A stretch of DNA of 64,000 nucleotides. Origin: Larkinella rosea (GTDB lineage Bacteria; Bacteroidota; Bacteroidia; Cytophagales; Spirosomataceae). Of the stretch, positions 8,607 to 17,609 are shown one piece after another (within the stretch, counting starts at the first letter, position 1; each line of letters starts with the position of its first letter). A program made the translations under genes and the position numbers. The notes beneath the pieces were generated by a model that was not told the origin of the DNA, did not search any database, and saw nothing but the letters and a program-made list of their open reading frames with translations. The stretch is taken from the NCBI RefSeq assembly GCF_003858635.1, contig NZ_RQJO01000007.1, positions 1,241,941 through 1,305,940 on the forward strand, given 5' to 3'.

Positions 8607-10229
8607 ATGAAAAATAGAAATTCAAAACTTGCTTTACTGGCCCTGACGCTCGGTTTTGTCGGGAGTGGGTGCAGCGATCTCAATGTCAAAATCGAGTCGG
8701 AGCTAACCGCGTCGAACTTCCCGAAAACCGCTGAGGAATTTGTGGCAGCCAGCGGCCCGATCTACACCCAACTGGCTTACAATCAAGCCGGGGTCAGCTA
8801 CGCCGTTGAATACTGGCGGATGCAGACGCTCTCGACCGACGAAGCCATCATCCCAGCCCGTGACGGTAACTTCGACGACGGCGGCCAATACCGCCAACTG
8901 CACCAGCACAACTGGACCATCGACCACACGAACGGCATCAGCGTCTGGCAATGGGGCTACAGCGGCATCAATACGGCCAATCGGATCATCAAACTGTTCG
9001 AAGCCTCGGCTGATTCGCCCGCGCGAACCACGGCACTGGCCGAGTTGCGGACCATGCGCGCGCTGTTCCATTTCTACATGATGGATTTGTACGGCAACGT
9101 TCCGATTGTTACGGTTTTCGGTGATTCCAAACTGCCCGGCACCTCGAAACGGGCTGATGTGTACGCGTTTATCGAGAAAGAGTTGAAGGAATCGATTCCG
9201 AATCTGAACGCAACGGTCGGTGCTTTAACTTACGGCCGGGTAAATAAATGGATGGCAAATGCACTGCTGGCCAAGTTGTACCTGAATGCGGAAGTCTATG
9301 CCGGCACCCCGAAATATGCCGAAACCGTAGCCACCTGTGACGCCCTCCTGACCGGTGCGGGTTCCTTGTATGCGCTGGATGACAATTACCAAAGCATCTT
9401 CGCGGGCGATAACGGCCCCCAAATCAAAGACATCATTTTCGCCGTTCCGTACGACGGCAACGTGGTGCCCGGTAACCATTTTACCCGGTTCGGTACACAT
9501 CCGGAGCTGGTTGCCAAATACAGCATACCGTTCCGTCCAAGTATTGCGATGAGCACGATCAAAGAATTTTACGCCAAATTCAATCTGAAAGGCGACGTCC
9601 GGAACGATACCTGGCTGGTAGGGAAACAATTCAATTTCGATGGCACGCCCATTTTGGTCAACACCACCAAGAAAGGGCTCGATGCAACCTACGCCGGAAC
9701 GGATGGAACCGCAGCGATCAAATGGCAACTCGAGTTTTCACCAGATCTAACGCTGGTTATTCCCGCCAAACTGGATGTGGGGAACGATGATTTAGCCAAA
9801 GCGAAAGGCATTCGGTCGGTCAAGTTTTATCCCGATAAGAACTCCAACGCCAGCACCCGGTATCAGGGTAACGACTTCCCGGTTTTCCGGCTCGCCGACA
9901 TTTACCTGATGAAAGCCGAAGCCATTCTGCGGGGAGCTACGGCCACCACCGTGGCCGGAGAATTGCAAACGCCGGTGGTTTTGGTTAACAAACTGCGGAA
10001 ACGGGCCAAAACGGATCTGGCGGTTACACTTACACTGGATGAACTGCTGGACGAGCGCGCCCGCGAACTTTCGTGGGAAGGCTGGCGCCGAAACGACCTC
10101 ATCCGCTTCGGCAAGTTTGAAGACGCCTGGGGTTTCAAAGACAACAAGGAAACGTTCCGTCGGCTGTTTCCCATTCCCGCCAGCGAACGGGCGTTAAATC
10201 CAGGGCTGACGCAGAATCCGGGGTACTAG
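8607..10229 (+). CDS. SusD/RagB-family glycan-binding lipoprotein
   Basis: A 540-residue lipoprotein with lipobox GFVGSGC (Cys22) and typical SusD features. These are helical repeats with INTANRIIKLFE and RTMRALFHFYMMDLYGNVPIV, and the C-terminal FRLADIYLMKAEAIL ... ARELSWEGWRRNDLIRFGKF, which is the hallmark SusD ending. It sits on the outer membrane as the lid of the SusC pore encoded just upstream and binds the oligomer to be imported. A strong hairpin follows the stop and probably ends the susCD transcript. Confidence 0.95.
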   Translation: MKNRNSKLALLALTLGFVGSGCSDLNVKIESELTASNFPKTAEEFVAASGPIYTQLAYNQAGVSYAVEYWRMQTLSTDEAIIPARDGNFDDGGQYRQLHQHNWTIDHTNGISVWQWGYSGINTANRIIKLFEASADSPARTTALAELRTMRALFHFYMMDLYGNVPIVTVFGDSKLPGTSKRADVYAFIEKELKESIPNLNATVGALTYGRVNKWMANALLAKLYLNAEVYAGTPKYAETVATCDALLTGAGSLYALDDNYQSIFAGDNGPQIKDIIFAVPYDGNVVPGNHFTRFGTHPELVAKYSIPFRPSIAMSTIKEFYAKFNLKGDVRNDTWLVGKQFNFDGTPILVNTTKKGLDATYAGTDGTAAIKWQLEFSPDLTLVIPAKLDVGNDDLAKAKGIRSVKFYPDKNSNASTRYQGNDFPVFRLADIYLMKAEAILRGATATTVAGELQTPVVLVNKLRKRAKTDLAVTLTLDELLDERARELSWEGWRRNDLIRFGKFEDAWGFKDNKETFRRLFPIPASERALNPGLTQNPGY

Positions 10230-10238
10230 ATTTTGACG

Positions 10239-10280
10239 ATTGACCATTGACCATTGACCATTGACCATTGACGATTGACC
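10239..10280. repeat. Six heptamer tandem repeats ATTGACC
   Basis: Six head-to-tail copies of the 7-mer ATTGACC (the fifth is ATTGACG) begin 10 bp after the susD stop and merge into the following inverted repeat. Confidence 0.85.
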
Positions 10281-10329
10281 ACCGACCATCGACTATTGCC
10301 AATGGTCGGTGGTCAATCGTCAATGGTCA
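10262..10329. terminator. 28-bp perfect inverted repeat between convergent susD and emfourin genes
   Basis: The arms are 10262-10289 and 10302-10329, perfectly complementary, with a 12-base loop. The left arm starts in the ATTGACC repeats. The right arm includes the stop codon (10320-10322) and last codons of the minus-strand gene. The position between convergent genes suggests a bidirectional terminator. Confidence 0.7.
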
Positions 10330-10613
10330 TTAATCGCTTTCTCCTGCAAATACTGGATCAGGGGCTGAAAACCGTCGGGAAGCGTGGTGTCGCCAAATGT
10401 TAGATTGACTTTTTTACGACCTTCCCGAATTTCAAGGCGATACTGATATCCGTCGCGCAGGTTAACATTCTTTTCCCGGGGCCGATAATCATCGGAATTT
10501 TCGTAAACCTTCCGCACCAGCGTTTGCAAGTCCGCGGGCAGGTCTCCTACTTCCATTTCAGTTTCTGACACCTGAAAAAACAAACCGCCTTCGCGGACAT
10601 AACTCAACTTCAT
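10320..10613 (-). CDS. Emfourin-like inhibitor of M4 (protealysin-type) protease
   Basis: A 97-residue protein encoded directly downstream of a protealysin-like M4 protease on the same strand (26-bp gap). It contains MKLSYVREGGLFF, then a beta-rich core (DGYQYRLEIREGRKKVNLTF) and LPDGFQPLIQYLQEKA. This is the layout of emfourin (M4in), the small protein inhibitor first described in Serratia next to protealysin. It would bind the active site of the neighbouring protease and hold it off in the cell. The call rests on pattern plus context; residue-level homology was not computed. Confidence 0.7.
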   Translation of the reverse strand: MKLSYVREGGLFFQVSETEMEVGDLPADLQTLVRKVYENSDDYRPREKNVNLRDGYQYRLEIREGRKKVNLTFGDTTLPDGFQPLIQYLQEKAINDH

Positions 10614-10639
10614 CGATTCTGACGCCGAAGCGTTTTTTT

Positions 10640-11671
10640 CTACAAACCTACTGATTCAAACGATTGTTTGGCAACGGTCTCTGTAGTTGCCGGAACACTA
10701 CCCGCGTTCGCCATCTTTTTAGCGATCTTCAGCAAAGCGGTTTTAAAACTTTTAAAGTTCGTCGTCGGCTTTAATGTTTTCAGCGTTTCGAACCAGAGCA
10801 AAGCCGCTTTATCGGTTTCGATGGCCGTAGCAACCAGAAAGAACACCTTGTTCGGAATGCCGCTGTTAATATGAACTCCGCCATTATCGGCCGATCCCTT
10901 GTAAAGGTTGTCCATGTGATCGGGTTGCGGATCTTTCCCCATCAAGGCGTTGTTGTAGGCCGTTCCGGGTGCTTTCATTGAGCGCAGTGCCTGTCCCGTC
11001 AGCGCTGGCCCCATAATTTCATCCCCAATCAGCCAGTCAGCCGTAGCGGCTTTTTGCTTTTTGGCGTGCTGTTTAATAACCGAGCCAAAGACATCAGCAT
11101 AATGTTCATTCAAGGCACCGGATTGTCCTTTGTACGTCAGATTGGCCGTGTATTGAACCACGCCGTGCGTCAGTTCGTGGGCCGTAACATCCAGCGCGTT
11201 GGCTAAATTGGTAAATACCTGATTGTCACCATCGCCAAATGTCATTTCGTCACCATCCCAAAAGGCGTTGGCGTAGTTTTTTCCGAAATGCACATTTAGA
11301 ATCAGATCGGCACCGTGGTTGTCGACCGACAAATAGTTCAGAAACGTCTTAAAGTATTCCCGAACCGAACCGGCATTTTCGTAGACGGTATTCACCACGG
11401 CGTCGGGTGAAGCCGGACCGCTTTCTTTCCGAACCAGGAGCAGGCGTTGGTGCTCGGTGGTTTTGCTGTCGTATACAAAACGATCTGCCTTTTTCACGGG
11501 CGGAGCCACCAGAAACGCTTCACTGCGCATAAGCGCGTTTTTCGCGTCACGACGCTCCCGGAATTCGCGGTTGTTGGTTTTTTGGGAAGGAATCTCGACA
11601 CCTGCTTCCTTGAGTTTGTCGACCACGAAGGGTGGAATGATGTGGCAACTGCACGGGCAATGATTTCTCAT
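10640..11671 (-). CDS. Protealysin-like M4 (thermolysin family) metalloprotease
   Basis: A 343-residue zinc protease. I chose the start at 11671, giving MRNHCPCSCHIIPPFVVDKL, because protealysins begin with a short propeptide containing a PP motif and no signal peptide. The catalytic motif is HELTHG (H165, E166, H169), with the third ligand in GALNEHYADVFG (E189) and the conserved downstream His in NGGVHINSGIPN. Unlike secreted thermolysins it lacks a Sec signal and the large FTP/PepSY propeptide, so it probably acts inside the cell or leaves it in another way. An emfourin-like inhibitor gene follows at once, giving a protease-inhibitor operon. Confidence 0.9.
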   Translation of the reverse strand: MRNHCPCSCHIIPPFVVDKLKEAGVEIPSQKTNNREFRERRDAKNALMRSEAFLVAPPVKKADRFVYDSKTTEHQRLLLVRKESGPASPDAVVNTVYENAGSVREYFKTFLNYLSVDNHGADLILNVHFGKNYANAFWDGDEMTFGDGDNQVFTNLANALDVTAHELTHGVVQYTANLTYKGQSGALNEHYADVFGSVIKQHAKKQKAATADWLIGDEIMGPALTGQALRSMKAPGTAYNNALMGKDPQPDHMDNLYKGSADNGGVHINSGIPNKVFFLVATAIETDKAALLWFETLKTLKPTTNFKSFKTALLKIAKKMANAGSVPATTETVAKQSFESVGL

Positions 11672-11804
11672 GATACTGTAGCTAGTTAGAGGGTGAAGAT
11701 ATAGTGCCGCCGACATCCGGCTTTAACAAATCTCACCATAAACAACTGAAAATCAATGCGTATTTACCCCCAATTGCAGTCCGTATTTACCCGGTTTTTA
11801 ATGG

Positions 11805-11892
11805 GTTGTAACGCGGAGTTGAGCGGAGGAAAGCAGAGTTAAGCGAAGAAGAAAAAAACTCTGTTTTTCTCCGCTCAACTCCGCGTTACAAC
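11805..11892. terminator. 24-bp perfect inverted repeat after the esterase gene
   Basis: The arms 11805-11828 (ends ...GTTGAGCGGAG) and 11869-11892 are perfectly complementary. The interior also pairs (CAGAGTT with AACTCTG), giving one long hairpin. It lies 7 bp beyond the stop of the minus-strand esterase gene and upstream of the protease gene. Its right half shares about 39 bases of similarity with 48990-49028, so it belongs to a dispersed repeat family. Confidence 0.7.
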
Positions 11893-11898
11893 TCATTT

Positions 11899-13299
11899 TC
11901 ACGGGTTAGCCACTGGTTTCAACCCCAAATCCCAGTTGTCCGTCCGGAAGGGAATAACTGGCAAGCCCTCTTTACTGAACAGATTCGGAACCGGAGCATC
12001 TCGGAACCCAAACCGCACCGCCACCGGATTTTTAATGGCATCCGACCAGACTTCCAGCGTATTGCCTTTAATCCGAGCCTGCGCCTTGGCGAAAACCCGG
12101 TCAGATTCGGCAATTTCCAGTTCGGCAATATCACTGCCTTTACTGATCAATCCATTGGGAGCATGATCGAACGTCAGCCGGATTTTATTCCCCTCCACCT
12201 GCATCGAACGGTATTGCGGACTTTTATAAATGCCGACATGCTGCCCGTAGGTTTCGGCCAATGCCCAGCCCGCCAGCCGATTTCCAACCTCTTTCTTGTA
12301 AGCCGGGTGGATGTCTTTCAGATTGTCCACCAGGTCCGTTGTTACAATCATCCCGGACTTTGGAATGTCCATGGCTTTCGTCTGGCTTTCGCGGGTGGCC
12401 GCCGTCTGGTATTTATCGCCATACGCATAGGGTGCAATCTGCACGTAATAAAACGGAAAATCTTTCTGCCAGACCCCGCGCCAGGAATCCACCAGCGCGT
12501 GAGTCAGTTTGTAATACGCCGGGGCATCGTGCCGGTTGGCTTCGCCCTGGTACCAGATTACCCCGGCAATCGGAAACGACGTAATCGGTGCGACCATTCC
12601 ATTGTATAACACCCCCGGTTTATTGGGGGCCCAGGGCGCTTTCGGCATCGTTTGGGCCGACCGACGGGTTTCGGGATACAGCATCGCAATGGTTTCCGGC
12701 ACCCACGAATCCATGAATGAACCGCCCCAAGACATGTCGATCAACCCAATCGGAATGTTCAGCGTATTCTGCAACCGCTTGCCAAAAAAGTAACCCACCG
12801 CACTAAAGTTTTTCAGCGAAAGCGAATCACAAACCGCCCAGTTTCCGCGCACATCGACCTGAGCCGCTTCCGTCGCTAGTTTCGGGATTTTAAAAAACCG
12901 GATGTTCGGATTGTATGCCGTCGGCAATTCGGCGCGGGCATCTTTGGCACTGTATCCGCTCATTTCCATATTCGACTGGCCCGAACAAAGCCAGACTTCG
13001 CCAATCAGAATGTTCGTCAATTCTACTTTATTGCGACCGACAATCGTGATTGCATACGGGCCACCGGCGTTCGGCGTTCGCAAACTAACCTTCCAGATGG
13101 CGTTGTCGCTGCAGGTTACACTGACGGGTTCGCTCGGCCACCCTGCCGTTACCGTGACTTTTTCAGTCGGATCGGCCCAGCCCCAGATCGTGATTTCGGT
13201 CTGTTGCTGCAGCACCATATTCGAATTCAAAATGGATGGCAGGGAGACATTGGCCCAGGCCGACGCAGATACCAGCAGAAAGAAAAGCAGCTTTTTCAT
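11899..13299 (-). CDS. Sialate O-acetylesterase-like SGNH hydrolase, exported
   Basis: A 466-residue protein with a signal peptide (MKKLLFFLLVSASAWA); a start at 13404 would add 35 residues before the signal and is rejected. The family is shown by the early VSLPSILNSNMVLQQ, by the nucleophile block LCSGQSNMEMS (Ser109), by VIWYQGEAN and by DIHPAYKKEVGNR, which carries the catalytic His. Such enzymes remove acetyl groups from sialic acid or from plant and algal glycans. It follows a sulfatase gene by 40 bp on the same strand and is probably co-transcribed with it. Together they suggest stripping of sulfate and acetyl groups from a complex glycan. Confidence 0.9.
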   Translation of the reverse strand: MKKLLFFLLVSASAWANVSLPSILNSNMVLQQQTEITIWGWADPTEKVTVTAGWPSEPVSVTCSDNAIWKVSLRTPNAGGPYAITIVGRNKVELTNILIGEVWLCSGQSNMEMSGYSAKDARAELPTAYNPNIRFFKIPKLATEAAQVDVRGNWAVCDSLSLKNFSAVGYFFGKRLQNTLNIPIGLIDMSWGGSFMDSWVPETIAMLYPETRRSAQTMPKAPWAPNKPGVLYNGMVAPITSFPIAGVIWYQGEANRHDAPAYYKLTHALVDSWRGVWQKDFPFYYVQIAPYAYGDKYQTAATRESQTKAMDIPKSGMIVTTDLVDNLKDIHPAYKKEVGNRLAGWALAETYGQHVGIYKSPQYRSMQVEGNKIRLTFDHAPNGLISKGSDIAELEIAESDRVFAKAQARIKGNTLEVWSDAIKNPVAVRFGFRDAPVPNLFSKEGLPVIPFRTDNWDLGLKPVANP

Positions 13300-13339
13300 G
13301 AGAAGCGGTTTAGGAAAAACAAATGTGGGCAAAAACCGC

Positions 13340-14746
13340 CTATTTCTCAATAACCGCGTCCAGCAACGGCGGCACCGGAACCAAGCCTGCCCGGTGTTTT
13401 TCAAACTCTTTTTTCAAATCTTCCAGAATGTCGGGGTGTTTGCTGCCCACCTCGTACCGCTCGCCCGGATCGACTTCAAGGTTGTACAGCAAGGCCGGAT
13501 CGTGCGGTGTTGGCGCTTCGGGCGAATACGATGGATGCGTGGTAAAATGGGCTTTCCACGGCCCTTTCCGAATCGCATACAACCGGTCCGAATCGTAATA
13601 AAAGACCAGTTCCGTTCCTTTGTCCGTTTTGCCCGCCAGCAAATCCCCGATGTTCTGCCCGTCCAGCGTCCGATCTTTTGGGAGCGCCACTTTCGCCAGA
13701 TTCAGAATCGTCGGAAAAATATCCATCGAGGTAGCCACGGCCGTCGATACGGTTTTGGATTTCACTAAACCGGGTCCCCAGAAAATGGCCGGAACGCGCA
13801 TTCCGCCTTCGTAGGTAGAACCTTTCGCTTCAAACAACGGCCCAGCCGAACCGCCGTTTTCTTCGAGCCGGTTTTTGATCAACCAGGGGCCATTATCGCT
13901 GAGAAAAACGACAACCGTATTTTTATCCAGTTTCAGATCTTTCAGCTTTTTCAGAATCTGGCCCACACTCCAGTCCAGTTCCTCAACCACATCGCCGTAT
14001 AAACCGCGTTTGCTTTTGCCCGAAAAAGCCTCCGACGCATACAACGGCACGTGTGGAAACGGACTTGCGTAATACATAAAGAACGGTTTCGCCTTGTTGG
14101 TCGTAATAAATTTCAGGACTTCATCCGTGTAGCGTTTGGTCAAGAACCGCTGATCCGGCTCGGTTTCGATGACTTTATTGTCGCGGTACAGCGGCAACGG
14201 CGGATTCGAATTCGGCGGAGCAGGCGCCGACGCAGTATTGCCAAACGAACCCACTTTGCCCATGTCATTTGAATAGGGTAACCCGAAATACAAATCAAAA
14301 CCGTAGTTCAGCGGTAAATACTGCGGTTGCGAACCCAAATGCCATTTCCCGACCAATCCCGTGCGGTATCCTTTGGTTTTCAGGGCTTTCGCAATCGTTA
14401 TCTCACTGTGAGGCAATCCATTGGCGGAATTGGTGAAGAATACCACCCGTTTGCCGAAAATTCCGTTTCGAACCGGCAAACGCCCCGTTAGCAAGGCCGC
14501 CCGGCTGGGCGTACAGACGTTGGCTGCGACGTAAAATTGGGTAAACCGGGTTCCTTCCGTGGCCATCTGATCCAAGTGTGGCGTCCGAATCGTAGGATGT
14601 CCGTAACAACCCAAATCACCGTAGCCCAGATCATCCGCCAGAATGACAATAAAATTGGTTTGTTTGGCAGGTTGAGCTTTTACAAAATAGAAAGTCGATA
14701 GTACCAGTAGGCAAAATGAAAACGCGGTTTTACGAAATAAGAGCAT
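13340..14746 (-). CDS. Exported arylsulfatase-type sulfatase (type I, Cys)
   Basis: A 468-residue protein starting at 14746 with a signal peptide ending near FVKAQ. The N-terminus has the metal-binding FIVILADDLGYGDLGCYG (D38, D39) and the sulfatase signature CTPSRAALLTGR. There Cys78 is the residue converted to formylglycine by a maturation enzyme not encoded in this window. Further conserved parts are GYRTGLVGKWHLG and VFLSDNGPW. It hydrolyses sulfate esters in the periplasm, and the neighbourhood (SusCD, acetylesterase) suggests sulfated glycans. It is the first gene of a two-gene transcript with the esterase. The divergent gene at 14878 shares its upstream region. Confidence 0.93.
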   Translation of the reverse strand: MLLFRKTAFSFCLLVLSTFYFVKAQPAKQTNFIVILADDLGYGDLGCYGHPTIRTPHLDQMATEGTRFTQFYVAANVCTPSRAALLTGRLPVRNGIFGKRVVFFTNSANGLPHSEITIAKALKTKGYRTGLVGKWHLGSQPQYLPLNYGFDLYFGLPYSNDMGKVGSFGNTASAPAPPNSNPPLPLYRDNKVIETEPDQRFLTKRYTDEVLKFITTNKAKPFFMYYASPFPHVPLYASEAFSGKSKRGLYGDVVEELDWSVGQILKKLKDLKLDKNTVVVFLSDNGPWLIKNRLEENGGSAGPLFEAKGSTYEGGMRVPAIFWGPGLVKSKTVSTAVATSMDIFPTILNLAKVALPKDRTLDGQNIGDLLAGKTDKGTELVFYYDSDRLYAIRKGPWKAHFTTHPSYSPEAPTPHDPALLYNLEVDPGERYEVGSKHPDILEDLKKEFEKHRAGLVPVPPLLDAVIEK

Positions 14747-14877
14747 AACGGTTGCGGTTTTGAATTCAAAGCGCAAATAAACGCTTTAATCGGGGATTTG
14801 ACCACGCGAAAGGGAATCAAATTTTGTCTGCTTTCCAAAAAACATTTACTTTAGCACAACCCAAAAATCGACCTGAA

Positions 14878-16047
14878 ATGCGATCTTTTTTAGCCTCAAC
14901 CTGTTTGATTTCTCTCCTTTCGCTACCTGCGTTTGCCCAGCCGAATCCCAACCGCCCCGAACTGCGGCAAGGCGCTTATTTCAGCGAGCCCGACGGCGCA
15001 AAAGCTCTCCAGAATTGTGCATTGGCCTATAACGACAAAGCATCGTGGGAAAAACGGGCGGCCATGATCCGGCAAGGTATCCGCGAAGGGTTGAAACTCC
15101 CGGACAAACCGAACTTCGCTCCCCTGAAACCCATCAGTCACAGTTTAAGGCAAATGGACGGTTATACGGTTGAAAACGTAGCCTTTGAGAGTCTACCCGG
15201 TTTTTACATCACCGGAAATCTGTATAAACCGACCGGCGTTTCCGGAAAAACCGCTGCGGTTCTGTGTCCGCACGGACACGTTGCCAACTCCGATGCGCGG
15301 TTTGTGGAGCAGACGCAGCAACGCTGTATCACGATGGCAAAAATGGGGGCAGTTGTGTTTGTCTACGACATGCTGGGTTACGGCGATTCAAAACAGTGTA
15401 ATCATAAATTACCGGAAGCCGCTAAATTACAGACTTTGAACAGCATTCGGGCGCTGGATTACTTAACCGCACTGCCAGAAGTCGATACAAATCGGGTGGC
15501 GGTTTCGGGCGAATCGGGCGGAGGGACCCAAACGTTTTTGCTGACGGCGCTCGACTCCCGCGTGAAAGTTTCCGTGCCGGTCGTCATGGTTTCGGCGCAT
15601 TTCTTCGGTGGTTGCGTTTGCGAGAGCGGCATGCCCATCCACAAACGCCCAACGTTTGAAACCAACAATGTCGAAATCGCAGCTTTGGCAGCCCCCCGAC
15701 CGATGATCATGATTTCGGACGGTGGCGACTGGACCAAAAATACCCCCACTGTGGAATTCCCGCATGTGCAGCGGATTTACAGTTTCTACGGTGCCAAAAA
15801 CAAGGTTGAAAACGTGCACCTGCCAAACGAAAAACACGATTTTGGTCCGTCCAAACGGGTTGCGGCCTACCGGTTTCTAGCGCTGCACCTGAAGCTCGAT
15901 CTCAACAAAGTGACGAAAAACGGGCATATCGACGAAAGCACCAACGTATTACTCAAACCCACTGATTTACAAGTTTTTACTGAGACCCATCCCCGGCCAG
16001 CCAATGCGGTCATGGGCGATAATGCGGTGATGGCTTTGTTGAAATAA
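14878..16047 (+). CDS. Exported alpha/beta hydrolase (acetylxylan-esterase-like)
   Basis: A 389-residue protein. I chose the start at 14878 (MRSFLASTCLISLLSLPAFA, signal peptide); an upstream ATG-equivalent would add 18 residues before it. The alpha/beta-hydrolase fold is shown by AAVLCPHGHV (oxyanion region), YDMLGYGDSK, the nucleophile elbow VSGESGGGTQ (Ser213) and the late EKHDFGPSK, whose His completes the triad. Family members act as acetylxylan or related carbohydrate esterases, or are of unknown specificity. It is divergent from the sulfatase gene with 131 bp between the starts, and probably belongs to the same glycan-degrading neighbourhood. Confidence 0.8.
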   Translation: MRSFLASTCLISLLSLPAFAQPNPNRPELRQGAYFSEPDGAKALQNCALAYNDKASWEKRAAMIRQGIREGLKLPDKPNFAPLKPISHSLRQMDGYTVENVAFESLPGFYITGNLYKPTGVSGKTAAVLCPHGHVANSDARFVEQTQQRCITMAKMGAVVFVYDMLGYGDSKQCNHKLPEAAKLQTLNSIRALDYLTALPEVDTNRVAVSGESGGGTQTFLLTALDSRVKVSVPVVMVSAHFFGGCVCESGMPIHKRPTFETNNVEIAALAAPRPMIMISDGGDWTKNTPTVEFPHVQRIYSFYGAKNKVENVHLPNEKHDFGPSKRVAAYRFLALHLKLDLNKVTKNGHIDESTNVLLKPTDLQVFTETHPRPANAVMGDNAVMALLK

Positions 16048-16061
16048 ACGTATTCCACGTT

Positions 16062-17597
16062 TTAATGACGAAAGTAAAACTCATCCGTTAAGGAGGTCGA
16101 TTCCCACGGTTTTTGCATTCCTTTTGTCTTTTCCTGAACTTCTTTTCGGACGTTCTGAAATACAGCCGAGATCGACAGATTGGGAACCTGAATTTGGTGG
16201 AGAAGAGCTGCGGTATACGTACCGTTGGCCCCTGTGCCATCGGCAGCGGTTTTTCCCGGTGAGGTTGCAAACGCAATCAGCGTACCGGTTGGTGCCTCCA
16301 TGAAGGCCTGCCCTCCCCCGCCGTTGAGATTTCGTCCCTTTTCTTTTTTCAGAGGATCATCCCGGCAGGCATCCAGGATGATGATATTGGTTCGGGTGTT
16401 TGCCTCTTCCATTTGGTCCAGCACGCGCTGGACTTCAACACAATCCGTACCCACATTATCGTCCAGATGTATATCGATCGGGACTATATAGTTTAAGCCA
16501 TCCCGCTGAATTCCGTGTCCGGCATAGTAAAATAAACCCACCGTGTAATCTTCGCGCCGTAACTTATCACTGAATTCATTCATTGCCTGCTTGATGGCTT
16601 TCTGGTCGCCATTTTTCAGAATAATGACGTCAAATTTTACACTTTCCAATGCCGCCTTCATAGCCTCCGCATCGTTAATCGGGTTAGTCAGGGCGGGTAC
16701 ATACGTATAAGCTCCATTGCCAATCACCAGGGCAAGTCGCTTGTCAGGTTTGGTTTTTTTTGACAGTTCCTCCTGCTGTTTGTCCCTCTTTAGCGTTTCC
16801 GGCGTGATGATAAATCTCATTTTTCCGGAGTTCCCAGCCGCATCCCGAGCCTCCAGCAGAATGGGATAACTTTCGCTGGTTACGGTTACGCTTGATTCAA
16901 ACCGGCCGTCTGGGTCAAATTCAACAGAACTTCCGTTTAGCGTTAACTGGGACACTTTGCCGTCCATGTCGCTTACTTTCCCGATGACTTCGACCGTAAT
17001 GCCTGACTGAACTTTCGCCAGGCGGGCCATACCGCGCTCAGCCGTCAGGCGGGGAGAATAGATTTCAATTGTTGGTCGACTGGTATCTGAAGCTGGTCGA
17101 CTTGAGGCCAAACCGCCTTTGGCGTAGAAATAGCGATCGATATCGTCAAAAAATTTCTTCTGTTCTTTATCCGTAATTGATTTCGCCAACTCTGGTGGGT
17201 TTAAGTACCGGTCAACAGTAGCCATTGCCAACTCGCTTAACGGTACTTTTGGACTACTGGTAAATGTCGTCTGGCAAATGGGTTTGGGATTTGAATTATC
17301 AAAGGCCGTTAGGCGAAGGGTAAAGCCTGATTGGTCAGGTGCCCCGAAGACCTTCGCGATGGAGCCTCGAATTTCAATTCTCCAACTCGCTCCTTCCGAT
17401 TCATCGACCGTTAGCCCCCGCTGCTGAAAATAAGTAATAAACTGTGGCAGTGCATTTTCCAGGTGTGTTCCGTCCGTTGCCGTTGAAGTCGATTTAAAAA
17501 TTCGAATCGTTACGGGCGGTTTTGGAATCGGGCCAGCGGTGGCACTATTGTTTAATCCAGCCAGGAAGAACCAAAAGAAAAGAATCTTAAACTTCAT
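16062..17597 (-). CDS. Exported caspase-family (C14) protein with Ig-like domain
   Basis: A 511-residue protein with a signal peptide (MKFKILFFWFFLAGLNNSATA). Residues about 25-135 form an N-terminal domain. About 175-265 form an Ig-like beta domain (EVIGKVSDMDGKVSQLTL ... LLEARDAAGNSGK). Residues about 286-510 are a caspase p20-like domain, starting RLALVIGNGAY, with catalytic His in YYAGHG (H361) and Cys in LDACRDDP (C411). Both catalytic residues are intact. Exported orthocaspases of this layout are common in Bacteroidota, but their targets are mostly unknown. The gene starts 12 bp after the stop of a small exported-protein gene, so the two form an operon. Confidence 0.9.
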   Translation of the reverse strand: MKFKILFFWFFLAGLNNSATAGPIPKPPVTIRIFKSTSTATDGTHLENALPQFITYFQQRGLTVDESEGASWRIEIRGSIAKVFGAPDQSGFTLRLTAFDNSNPKPICQTTFTSSPKVPLSELAMATVDRYLNPPELAKSITDKEQKKFFDDIDRYFYAKGGLASSRPASDTSRPTIEIYSPRLTAERGMARLAKVQSGITVEVIGKVSDMDGKVSQLTLNGSSVEFDPDGRFESSVTVTSESYPILLEARDAAGNSGKMRFIITPETLKRDKQQEELSKKTKPDKRLALVIGNGAYTYVPALTNPINDAEAMKAALESVKFDVIILKNGDQKAIKQAMNEFSDKLRREDYTVGLFYYAGHGIQRDGLNYIVPIDIHLDDNVGTDCVEVQRVLDQMEEANTRTNIIILDACRDDPLKKEKGRNLNGGGGQAFMEAPTGTLIAFATSPGKTAADGTGANGTYTAALLHQIQVPNLSISAVFQNVRKEVQEKTKGMQKPWESTSLTDEFYFRH

Positions 17598-17609
17598 TGA
17601 ATCAACTAA

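Noticed and set aside
10239-10280. Heptamer repeats considered as a CRISPR-like array
   Set aside because: Units are 7 bp without spacers and there are no cas genes.
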